Shown: piece after piece, positions 51,598-58,083 of the stretch
How positions within the stretch are numbered: position 1 is the stretch's first letter
Layout: every line of letters begins with the position of its first letter
From: Marinococcus sp. PL1-022
GTDB lineage: Bacteria; Bacillota; Bacilli; Bacillales; Marinococcaceae
Direction of reading: 5' to 3'
Length of the DNA: 58,083 bases
NCBI RefSeq assembly: GCF_033845285.1
Contig: NZ_JAWXCX010000003.1
Location: forward strand, 1-58,083
Position numbers and translations under genes: made by a program
Notes under the pieces: generated by a model
The model's input: the letters and a program-made list of their open reading frames with translations, nothing else
Told to the model about the DNA's origin: nothing
The model's database searches: none

Positions 51598-52203
51598 ATG
51601 AATGGATTTGAGCGACGTAAGCAACGAATGCAGGAAACCATCAAACGAACGGTGCTGGAACTGTTGCAGCATACCGATCCGCGCCATTTACGGATCAGCG
51701 ATATCAGTGCGGCGGCTAATATCTCCCAAGTCAGTATTTATAACCATTTTGAGAGTAAGGATGCTTTGGTTCGTGCATCGCTTCGCATGTTTTACGAGCA
51801 GTATGTGGAGGAGATGGAACGCATGGTAGAGGAAGAACCATCGTTTGTCACCCTGGTACGGCGCATCATTTTCATCAAGGAGGAAGCAACGGCTACGTAT
51901 TCCTTTGATCGGTTGTATGCCTGGATGATTCAGGATCCTGAGATGAAAGCGGTGATTGACGAGCTGGCCCGTACCCGGATCCAACCGCTACTGATGACCA
52001 TCGTTCATCAAGCCCGGAAGAATGGAGAAATTCATGACCAATACCCGGATGAACTGATTCTGTTTCATTTGCGCTCTTTTCAGCAGCAGGCGGATGAGCT
52101 CATGGCGCTTCGTCGGACGTATCCCAACGATGAAGCCTTTTTTGAAGATATCATGGGTTTGTTTTTTTACGGATTGGCCGGTCAGGCGCCTGAGCATCAA
52201 TGA
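51598..52203 (+). CDS. TetR family regulator of the ABC exporter
   Basis: A 201-residue regulator (ATG at 51598 after AAAGGAGTTAG; the 51538 reading runs through the promoter). Residues 10-55 form the helix-turn-helix (TIKRTVLELLQHTDPRHLRI, SDISAAANISQVSIYNHFES). The C-terminal domain is helical. It is divergent from the ABC transporter pair across about 150 bp that includes a TATAAT box at 51532-51537. It should sense the exported compound. Confidence 0.88.
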   Translation: MNGFERRKQRMQETIKRTVLELLQHTDPRHLRISDISAAANISQVSIYNHFESKDALVRASLRMFYEQYVEEMERMVEEEPSFVTLVRRIIFIKEEATATYSFDRLYAWMIQDPEMKAVIDELARTRIQPLLMTIVHQARKNGEIHDQYPDELILFHLRSFQQQADELMALRRTYPNDEAFFEDIMGLFFYGLAGQAPEHQ

Positions 52204-52255
52204 AGTTCATGCATGATTGATGAATAGGGATACGGGCCGGAAAGGAAAGATGTTA

Positions 52256-52618
52256 ATGATGGCCGATCCAGGAGTGACAGATGTCACGTTACAGATGGAG
52301 ATTGATATGAAGATCTGCCAGCATAATATTCGAATGCTGGATCAGGGACGAAACGAAGAGACCCTCCTTGGAGCCGAAGAGACATGGTTAAAAGCATTGG
52401 TAGATCTTTTGGGTTTTCATCATGACCGACGGGAAGAAGTGGATGCGTTTCATGAGGTGATTGATCAAGTAGTAACCTGGGTCGGTGGTCACGGAACAAG
52501 AGGAGCGATCGATGAAGCAGTCCAACGCATTGCTCAACGCCCGATTATTTGCTATTTGCATCGAAAATCAATTGGGCGCCAAATTGGACTTGCCGCCATT
52601 GAACGACGAAATACATAG
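52256..52618 (+). CDS. Unknown 120-aa protein
   Basis: A 120-residue helical protein; the ATG at 52256 is placed well behind GGAAAGGA, with two other ATG codons next to it. It contains LQMEIDMKICQHNIRMLDQG, ALVDLLGFHHDRREEVDAFH and QRPIICYLHRKSIGRQIGL. I do not recognise it. It lies 52 nt after the TetR gene on the same strand and could be co-transcribed with it. Confidence 0.55.
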   Translation: MMADPGVTDVTLQMEIDMKICQHNIRMLDQGRNEETLLGAEETWLKALVDLLGFHHDRREEVDAFHEVIDQVVTWVGGHGTRGAIDEAVQRIAQRPIICYLHRKSIGRQIGLAAIERRNT

Positions 52619-53000
52619 GTTATATTGAGCCGGTCTGCGTATCTCAGGGTAGTCTATATGTTAGCTATTATATTGAATGGCACAAAGCAAGCAATGCAAC
52701 TACACTAATGAAGTTTCCTTTTATTTTAAAAATCGAAATGTGTTAACATACAGTAGATTATCGGAAGTTAGCGGTTTATGTCTGAATATAAAAATAAAGA
52801 GCAAGTCCAGCATGTAAGCATGTTGGACTTGCTTAAGGGTTTGAGAAACGAAGCGGCGATCTATTAGAACCTGCTTGATTGACGTTCCTAGTATTTGCAT
52901 CTTGAGAAGCAATCTTTTCCTTGGTTCATTCTGCTTGAATGATTGTACAAACGTTAGGCATCAGCAATAAGCACATAAATCCAACGCCCTTCATTTAATT
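52619..53000. other. Gene-free stretch with a terminator
   Basis: About 380 bp. It holds the strong hairpin at 52800-52833. No coding sequence is supported. Confidence 0.6.
52800..52833. terminator. Hairpin between convergent genes
   Basis: AGCAAGTCCA-G-CATG and CATG-T-TGGACTTGCT enclose TAAG, giving 14 pairs with one mismatch. It is between the plus-strand 120-aa gene and the minus-strand LysR gene. Confidence 0.7.
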
Positions 53001-53843
53001 TTAGGAAGGCATCTGTTCCAGAAATTGACGTTCGATGGCTGAAAAGACATGTTTTCCCCGATGGATGCGATACACATTGATCGTATTGTAGGGAGCTGGA
53101 ATCTCAAGATAGTTGGTTATGTGGTAGCGATGGGCCACGTGTTTCGATACGACCGCCAGGCCCATGCCAATGGTGGAAAAGCCAACGAGCGTGTCAAAAT
53201 CCGACACTTCGATGATCTTCCCCTGCTTGAGGTGGTACTTCGTGTACGCCTGGGCCAACGTGGAGAAATACAAGCATTGGCTTGATAACGTAATCATATC
53301 TTTCCCATCTAAGTACGTATAAACATCGGCATCCGAAGGGATATTTTTCCCGATGATCACCATTTCATCTTTCCCTGCTTCCTCATAATAAATCGTTGGT
53401 TGATGCAGAGCCCCGATCACATAGGCAATATCCAGTTCGCCTTTCGCTACCCACGCTTCTAACTCTTCCGTTGAACCGGTTTTGAACGTAACCGTAAGGT
53501 TAGGATAAGCTTGATATAGAACTTCTAAGGCGGGGGCTATCATGTCCCCACCCATCGAAATCATGGTTCCTACCCGGAGATGTTCCTCCCCCTTCCCCAT
53601 CTTCTTTTCCGTTTCCTGCCATAGCAATAAGATCTGTTGAAATTGCTCGTATAACGTTTCTCCAGCTTCGGTCAATTGGACGCCGTTTGGATGGCGATCA
53701 AACAATTCCTGCTCATAATAAGCTTCCATCTTTTTTATTTTTGCCGTCATATTGGATTGCAAATGATGAAGATCGGCGGCAGCTTGGGAGATACTCGCCC
53801 GCTCCGCCACGGTCACAAACGCTCTCATATTTTCAATATCCAT
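53001..53843 (-). CDS. LysR family transcriptional regulator
   Basis: A 280-residue LysR-type regulator. The N-terminal winged helix (MDIENMRAFVTVAERASISQ, AAADLHHLQSNMTAKIKKME) is followed by a substrate-binding domain from about 85 (LRVGTMISMGGDMIAPALEV). GGAGGCGA precedes the ATG at 53843. It is divergent from the EamA transporter gene, the classic LysR arrangement, and an inverted repeat typical of LysR binding lies between them. Confidence 0.92.
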   Translation of the reverse strand: MDIENMRAFVTVAERASISQAAADLHHLQSNMTAKIKKMEAYYEQELFDRHPNGVQLTEAGETLYEQFQQILLLWQETEKKMGKGEEHLRVGTMISMGGDMIAPALEVLYQAYPNLTVTFKTGSTEELEAWVAKGELDIAYVIGALHQPTIYYEEAGKDEMVIIGKNIPSDADVYTYLDGKDMITLSSQCLYFSTLAQAYTKYHLKQGKIIEVSDFDTLVGFSTIGMGLAVVSKHVAHRYHITNYLEIPAPYNTINVYRIHRGKHVFSAIERQFLEQMPS

Positions 53844-53872
53844 ATCCTATCGCCTCCTCTATCAGAAAAAAT

Positions 53873-53900
53873 GATAAGCCTATCACATCTAAGCCTTATC
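53873..53900. promoter_or_regulatory. LysR operator between lysR and eamA
   Basis: GATAAGCC (53873-53880) and GCCTTATC (53893-53900) form an inverted repeat with seven of eight positions paired and a 12-base spacer, 30 bp from the LysR start. Confidence 0.6.
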
Positions 53901-53961
53901 TTTGGCCCTGCCCGTTTGTATATAGTAAAGATACAAAGTAATCGATCACGGAAGGACCAAG

Positions 53962-54879
53962 ATGATGAAAAAATACCTGTTTTTATTAGGCATTAGTATC
54001 ATGTGGGGATCTCAATTTTATTTCGCCGAACAAGTATTAGACACGGTAGCCCCCATGACATTAGCAGCCATTCGTTCAACTATAGGAGCCTGCACACTGA
54101 CGTTGGTAGCCCTACTACTTCCTCGTGCTCCATCTGCTTCCAGGCCATCCCTTCTTTATCGACGCCGTTATATCTTATATATGGCTGTCGCTTTATTCGA
54201 GGCGGTGATTCCTTTTTTCTTAGTTGCCTGGGGGCAAACTCGGGTGAGCAGCAGCGTGGCTTCCATTGTTATTGGCAGCACCCCTTTATGGACCATATTA
54301 ATTGTTTGGATCGTCTTTCGCGAACGATTGCATCGACATCAAACGCTTGGAGTCGTAAGCGGCTTTATTGGTCTTATGATCATTTTCGCTCCTGGCATCG
54401 GTCGCGCTCAAACGGCGATCGTTTCTCCGGATACGGTAGGACTTGTCGCGCTTCTTCTAGCCGCTGGTAGTTATGCTGGAGCGCTTATTTTGATGCAGTA
54501 TCTCCCGGGGGAATCCGTGGTCCGTTCCATGCGAAACGTGTTATGGATGGCTTCCGTCATGCTATGGCCTATGGTGTTCATGACGGGTACTTCCGAAATA
54601 ATGTTCCGTGTGGCAGATACGCCCGCTTTACTCATTCTAGGCGTCTTTCAAACGGGCCTGGTCTATTGGCTATACAATCTTTTAGTGCATGTGGAAGGCC
54701 CTGTGTTCGCTTCGTTTTCCAACTATTTGATTCCTTTGGTAGGAATCTTTCTCGGCTCATTCCTGTTAAACGAACGTCTAACTGTTCCGATGGTCGTGGG
54801 GGTTATCGTCGTGATCGGTTCGATCATCATTAGTCGTACACCACCGCATACCTTACAAACCAACAATATCCAACGTTAA
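53962..54879 (+). CDS. EamA/DMT-family transporter
   Basis: A 305-residue protein with ten hydrophobic helices arranged as two EamA repeats (first MWGSQFYFAEQVLDTVAPM; second LLAAGSYAGALILMQY). The GSTPLWTILIVWIVFRERL and ASFSNYLIPLVGIFLGSFLL blocks are typical of DMT exporters. These move amino acids or small metabolites out of the cell. The start ATGATG at 53962 follows GGAAGGACC. It is divergent from the LysR gene that presumably activates it. Confidence 0.92.
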   Translation: MMKKYLFLLGISIMWGSQFYFAEQVLDTVAPMTLAAIRSTIGACTLTLVALLLPRAPSASRPSLLYRRRYILYMAVALFEAVIPFFLVAWGQTRVSSSVASIVIGSTPLWTILIVWIVFRERLHRHQTLGVVSGFIGLMIIFAPGIGRAQTAIVSPDTVGLVALLLAAGSYAGALILMQYLPGESVVRSMRNVLWMASVMLWPMVFMTGTSEIMFRVADTPALLILGVFQTGLVYWLYNLLVHVEGPVFASFSNYLIPLVGIFLGSFLLNERLTVPMVVGVIVVIGSIIISRTPPHTLQTNNIQR

Positions 54880-55005
54880 TGATTTCGATGTGGGGGCCTT
54901 CATTATCCGCCCAATGCTTTTTAATGTTTCATGTGCCTTCCATAAAAGTCTATCATTTTTCTAAAAAAGGCAACATTAGAGGTGATAAGAAAGAAAAGTT
55001 GTTTT

Positions 55006-55025
55006 TGATAGCTTATATGCTATCA
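55006..55025. promoter_or_regulatory. Operator palindrome of the toxin-antitoxin pair
   Basis: TGATAGC-N6-GCTATCA is a perfect palindrome 37 bp upstream of the toxin start, a usual place for autorepression by an HTH antitoxin. Confidence 0.65.
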
Positions 55026-55061
55026 TAGGGTATAGATATTCTCCTAGGAATGGATGGACCA

Positions 55062-55493
55062 ATGATGGCATATGACATACAAGCATTAGGAAATGTTCCA
55101 GCGTTCGAAGATTGGCTATTCGATGCTGCAACGCAGGAATGGCAACAACGAGGTCGTCAGGGGATCTGGGGCAAAACCGCGGATCAGTACATTCGACAGC
55201 GAGCGGTCCTTGAATATAATCCGTACCCGCCGGAAGAGAACCAAACAAGGAGAGATGCTGTACCGCCGTCGATCAAACAGGTATATCGACATACGGAACT
55301 AGAGGAACTGTACCGCTGGGGAATCGATGGCGCTAAAACCGGCAATCACCGTTTATTGTTTGTGATTCATGAGGGGAAGAAAGTGTTGCTGCTGCATTAT
55401 TTTGATAAGACATATAACGGCGCGATTCGGCGACCGGACATTGTCCCAGCCGAACGTTGTTACGACACTTATGGTGCAAAGGATTCCAAATAA
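55062..55493 (+). CDS. RelE/HigB-type toxin
   Basis: A 143-residue protein with the RelE/ParE-superfamily pattern in its second half: NHRLLFVIHEGKKVLLLHYF, then DKTYNGAIRRPDIVPAERCY, where conserved basic and aromatic residues act in ribosome-dependent mRNA cleavage. The start is uncertain (55050, 55062 or 55065); GGATGG favours 55062. The antitoxin gene follows after 28 nt, the toxin-first order of HigBA systems. The pair probably stabilises the plasmid. Confidence 0.75.
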   Translation: MMAYDIQALGNVPAFEDWLFDAATQEWQQRGRQGIWGKTADQYIRQRAVLEYNPYPPEENQTRRDAVPPSIKQVYRHTELEELYRWGIDGAKTGNHRLLFVIHEGKKVLLLHYFDKTYNGAIRRPDIVPAERCYDTYGAKDSK

Positions 55494-55521
55494 AACGATT
55501 AAAATAAAGGAGGCAATTGTG

Positions 55522-55812
55522 ATGAGTAAGGCATTCGATCGTTACCAAGAAGCTGTGGGAAAAGCTTACATTGATCGGCTAAAACAGGAAGCAGCTCTGG
55601 CAGCGACCATCAAAACCGAGCGTCGGCGCCAAGGTCTTTCCCAACAAGAATTGGCAGATGCGATTGGAAAACCAAAATCAACGATTGGTCGTATCGAAGC
55701 AGGCATTACGGTACCTCGAGTGGATACCCTCCTGGCCATTGCTCAAGTACTTCATATTACCTTTTCGCTTGGTGAAGCGTCTACAGACACAAATGACAAA
55801 GTTTCATTATAA
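55522..55812 (+). CDS. HTH antitoxin (HigA-like)
   Basis: A 96-residue protein; the ATG at 55522 follows AAAGGAGG. Residues 30-85 are a Cro/CI helix-turn-helix (IKTERRRQGLSQQELADAIG, KPKSTIGRIEAGITVPRVDT). It neutralises the RelE-like toxin encoded 28 nt upstream and probably represses the operon through the palindrome at 55006. A hairpin terminator follows. Confidence 0.85.
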   Translation: MSKAFDRYQEAVGKAYIDRLKQEAALAATIKTERRRQGLSQQELADAIGKPKSTIGRIEAGITVPRVDTLLAIAQVLHITFSLGEASTDTNDKVSL

Positions 55813-55828
55813 GTAGCAAGAGACCGAG

Positions 55829-55859
55829 CGTGATATTAAAACCTTCATGCTCGGTTTTT
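55829..55859 (+). terminator. Terminator of the toxin-antitoxin operon
   Basis: ACCGAGC-G-TG and CA-T-GCTCGGT form a stem followed by TTTTTA, just after the antitoxin stop. Confidence 0.8.
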
Positions 55860-56316
55860 ACGTGTATTAAATAGTGGATTGGTGCAACATACAAATTAAA
55901 AGATACCTCCATTTAGAAGGCAAACCACTTTCCATAGCCTGGTTATTGTTAACACAATCTATCTTATCGGAAGTTATTAAACCATATCTCAATATAATAA
56001 GTGGCTTTCGTATTTTGAGATAAAAAAAGTGAACAAATAATTTTCGCATAATCCAAATATTAAGTTAACTGAAACGTTTAAGTTTAAGTAAACATAAATA
56101 AAAAACTTGAAATATTTTAAGCCTCTTTTTAATCTATGTATAGAAAGCTAAGATTTGTATTTAGAAGACTACGACTCAGAGTTTTATTTCTAAATGCAAC
56201 ACAGCTCGATTCTCGGCGAAAAAAGCACGACAAAAAAGCTCAAAATTAATAATTTTGAGCGAAAAATATATTGAAGCTCTGCTGTCTTTATTGGAGGTTT
56301 TTTAAAAAAGCTATCA
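55860..56316. other. Gene-free AT-rich stretch
   Basis: About 450 bp without a supported gene. It contains the hairpin GCTCAAAATTA/ATAATTTTGAGC (56237-56260), which may end the Doc transcript coming from the right. Confidence 0.6.
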
Positions 56317-56730
56317 TTATACAGGTTGAATATATTCCCCTATTTCTTCTATTATATAGTGAATACAATCATTCTCTTTGAATTTGTCATCATACGCTAA
56401 ATAAACGGTGAAATCTTCTGCTTGCTTGGAAGTAAGTGTAAGCTTGTAGCCATTAAGGGTTAAAAAGGAATCAAAAACTGTTAAAGCCGTTCGTTTATTC
56501 CCATTTCGAAAAATATGACCACCCCGAGCAATGGAATGATAATAGCAGCAAGCTTTCTCGGGAATGGAAGGATACATTTCTTCACCGTATAGTTCAGTTT
56601 TTGGCCGATGCAGCATTGTTTGGAAACTCTCGTATTGTTTAACACCTGCTTGATCGCTGTCGTTATACATTTCCATAATAGTGTAATGAATGAAGAGGAT
56701 TTCTTCTTCAGAAAAGTAAAATACCTCCAT
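56317..56730 (-). CDS. doc: Fic/Doc-family toxin
   Basis: A 137-residue protein of the Doc type. The catalytic motif is HIFRNGNKRTAL (HxFx-D/N-xNKR, with His as base and Asn-Gly-Asn-Lys-Arg for nucleotide phosphates). Doc toxins phosphorylate EF-Tu and arrest translation. The start follows a GGAGGCAATG-like site. The antitoxin gene lies 20 nt upstream on the same strand. It should act in plasmid maintenance, and is close to the kinase gene (about 620 bp), so it shares a region with the candidate defence genes. Confidence 0.88.
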   Translation of the reverse strand: MEVFYFSEEEILFIHYTIMEMYNDSDQAGVKQYESFQTMLHRPKTELYGEEMYPSIPEKACCYYHSIARGGHIFRNGNKRTALTVFDSFLTLNGYKLTLTSKQAEDFTVYLAYDDKFKENDCIHYIIEEIGEYIQPV

Positions 56731-56750
56731 AAATCATTGCCTCCAAGCTA

Positions 56751-57017
56751 TCACCTGTTTTTTAAGTTACGAAGAGCGTCGTCATATTTATCTACGGCGC
56801 GATTCATTGCTTGTAATACGTCTGGCCGTACGCCTTCCGGTAAGGAACGGTTCGCTTTTTTCATAATGATTTCCCCAGTTTCTTCATTATAATAGACATT
56901 AAGTTCGTCGCCCTTGGCCAATTCTAGCTGATCAGCAATTGCTTTAGGTATTCCAGCTGAAAGACTATTCCCTGATTGGTTTAATCGACGGGTGTATTTT
57001 TTCTCTGCCTGCGCCAT
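56751..57017 (-). CDS. AbrB/MazE-type antitoxin
   Basis: An 88-residue protein. The N-terminal half is a swapped-hairpin AbrB fold (YTRRLNQSGNSLSAGIPKAI, ADQLELAKGDELNVYYNEET). The C-terminal half is a flexible tail that would wrap the toxin (MKKANRSLPEGVRPDVLQAM). The ATG at 57017 follows GGAGACG, whereas the longer frame above it is the promoter region. It is 20 nt upstream of the Doc gene. AbrB-Doc is a less usual pairing than Phd-Doc. Confidence 0.85.
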   Translation of the reverse strand: MAQAEKKYTRRLNQSGNSLSAGIPKAIADQLELAKGDELNVYYNEETGEIIMKKANRSLPEGVRPDVLQAMNRAVDKYDDALRNLKNR

Positions 57018-57300
57018 CGTAAACGTCTCCTTTCGTATTTGAAACTTCCCTTTGTTTATCATTCTTTTAAAATATATATTATAAGTATAGTATATATAAT
57101 AACTATTATCATGACAATTATTAATAACTATATAGATTATTATTAATTTCACATACTATAATTATTTTATATAATTCAAAAAAACATAGTTAGAGAAATA
57201 CATATAATTTCAAAATGAAAATAAAATAAGCCAGCGCCAAAAACTAATTCAAACCCTAAGGAAATGTTGTATTTCCTTAGGTATTTGAAGGGAAAACAAA

Positions 57301-57327
57301 AAATCACAAGAAGATTTCTTGTGATTT
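57301..57327 (-). terminator. Terminator of the kinase operon
   Basis: Twelve-base arms AAATCACAAGAA and TTCTTGTGATTT enclose a 3-base loop, and on the minus strand the stem runs into TTTTTTGTTTT. It lies just after the kinase stop codon, so it should end the minus-strand transcript. A second perfect hairpin (CCTAAGGAAAT, 5-base loop, ATTTCCTTAGG; 57255-57281) follows and may be a back-up. Confidence 0.8.
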
Positions 57328-57348
57328 CAAATATATTAATGCAGCTCG

Positions 57349-58083
57349 TTACCCACTATTGGTATCGAAGAGTTTTTTATGAACTTTATGAAGTCGTTCT
57401 GATTTAATTATTATATTTCTGCTTATTCTATCTAATTCGTACTTTTTATCAGATAATTCATGATAGACTTCATACACTATATCTTCATCATTATTGATTT
57501 CATACAACATATTTACAAAAAGGCCCATTACATACCATCTATTGTGACTTACACTTAAAATCAACGTAGATTTTATAAGCAAAATTCTTATTTTAGCATT
57601 GTTTATATGAGAGAATATTTCCAAAAATTTATCCCCGACAGTATCAGTATAACTAAATGGCCAAGATTGACTATTGATAAACCTAGTAAAGTCTTGCATT
57701 AACTTTTTAACTAAATCAGGGTAAGACTCAAATAATACTTTATACATGTTTCCAGTTATATTCATTAAAGCTTCATGCTTTTCTTCTTCATCGTCTTCGA
57801 TTTGTGAAAGGGCCTCAGCCAATTCTGAATAAATAGTAGAAGGTTTTTCCTCAGATTCATGGATCTTTTTAATAATACTTTGCCAATCGTGATTGGCGCC
57901 CTCAAGCAAAATATCCATTGCATTAGTGAATTTTACCCTTAATTCTTTTACGGAATTGAATCTTTCTGTAAAATCTTCTTCAGTGCATTTTCTAACAATA
58001 TATTGTATTTCTGGCGGTAACTTAGAATAATCTAAAACATAAGGCTTCTCTAAAGTAATTGCTTCATATAACATTTTTCCGAA
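57349..58083 (-). CDS. Ser/Thr protein kinase, C-terminal part (continues from position 1)
   Basis: This segment supplies residues 193-436 of the kinase that starts at 576. It begins with the end of the C-lobe (FGKMLYE, then PPEIQYIVRKC and the RF of the terminal helix, typical of subdomains IX-XI), up to about residue 250. The remaining 185 or so residues are predicted mostly helical, with no motif I recognise. They contain an acidic stretch (EDDEEEKHE) and no transmembrane helix, and may bind a partner or sense a signal. The TAA at 57351-57349 is followed on the minus strand by a strong hairpin terminator at 57301-57327. Its function is inferred only from the kinase fold and neighbours; a phosphorylation target within the same operon (AAA+ or PIN-like protein) is possible. 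Confidence 0.9.
   Translation of the reverse strand, partial: FGKMLYEAITLEKPYVLDYSKLPPEIQYIVRKCTEEDFTERFNSVKELRVKFTNAMDILLEGANHDWQSIIKKIHESEEKPSTIYSELAEALSQIEDDEEEKHEALMNITGNMYKVLFESYPDLVKKLMQDFTRFINSQSWPFSYTDTVGDKFLEIFSHINNAKIRILLIKSTLILSVSHNRWYVMGLFVNMLYEINNDEDIVYEVYHELSDKKYELDRISRNIIIKSERLHKVHKKLFDTNSG

Overview
The window reads as one complete circular plasmid of 58,083 bp from a low-GC Gram-positive, most likely a salt-tolerant Bacillaceae. The two ends join in frame inside a single Ser/Thr kinase gene. It has a RepA_N-type initiator, a ParA plus ribbon-helix-helix partition pair, a serine resolvase, sigma-54-driven roc genes, gas vesicle genes of the Bacillus type, and a very acidic lipoprotein. 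Base composition is patchy (very AT-rich around the junction and the rep/par block, clearly richer in GC elsewhere), so the plasmid is a mosaic.

Layout, clockwise. (1) About 56.3 kb through the junction to 5.0 kb on the minus strand: an AbrB-type antitoxin with a Doc toxin, then an AT-rich set of tyrosine recombinase, PIN-like protein, unknown protein, ClpA/B-like AAA+ ATPase and Ser/Thr kinase. The last four are the best candidate here for an undescribed, defence-like system. (2) 5.3-13.5 kb: a complete arginine-to-2-oxoglutarate route (arginase, ornithine aminotransferase, P5C dehydrogenase, glutamate dehydrogenase), a YjiH-like membrane protein and the activator RocR, with -24/-12 promoters. 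(3) 13.6-16.3 kb: small membrane proteins, a VOC protein and decayed fragments. (4) 16.5-22.6 kb: a sugar or polyol cassette (SDR, AGPS-like FAD oxidase, FGGY kinase, MFS transporter, RpiR regulator). (5) 22.6-24.2 kb: decayed DNA. (6) 23.8-26.6 kb: plasmid core with partition palindromes, parA, an RHH gene, a structured rep leader, and rep carrying four internal 23-bp iterons. (7) 27.2-29.6 kb: an RHH gene, TGTGTAAA iterons, and a zinc-ribbon/HEPN gene bracketed by two structured inverted repeats with compensatory base changes. (8) 29.7-36.7 kb: many small membrane proteins, a lipoprotein and two XRE regulators with membrane tails. (9) 37.0-39.5 kb: a frameshifted IS1182-type element and a resolvase. 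(10) 39.8-44.7 kb: gvpL-S-K-J, a TetR gene and an IS3 remnant between a decayed and an intact SDR copy. (11) 45.2-55 kb: an RND pump with TetR, an ABC exporter with TetR, and a LysR/EamA pair. (12) 55.0-55.8 kb: a RelE-like toxin and HTH antitoxin.

The plasmid therefore combines a maintenance core (rep, par, resolvase, two toxin-antitoxin pairs), a metabolic load (arginine and polyol use), export systems, and two candidate immunity loci (kinase/AAA+/PIN and zinc-ribbon/HEPN). Names rest on motifs and recalled family features; no database search was possible.
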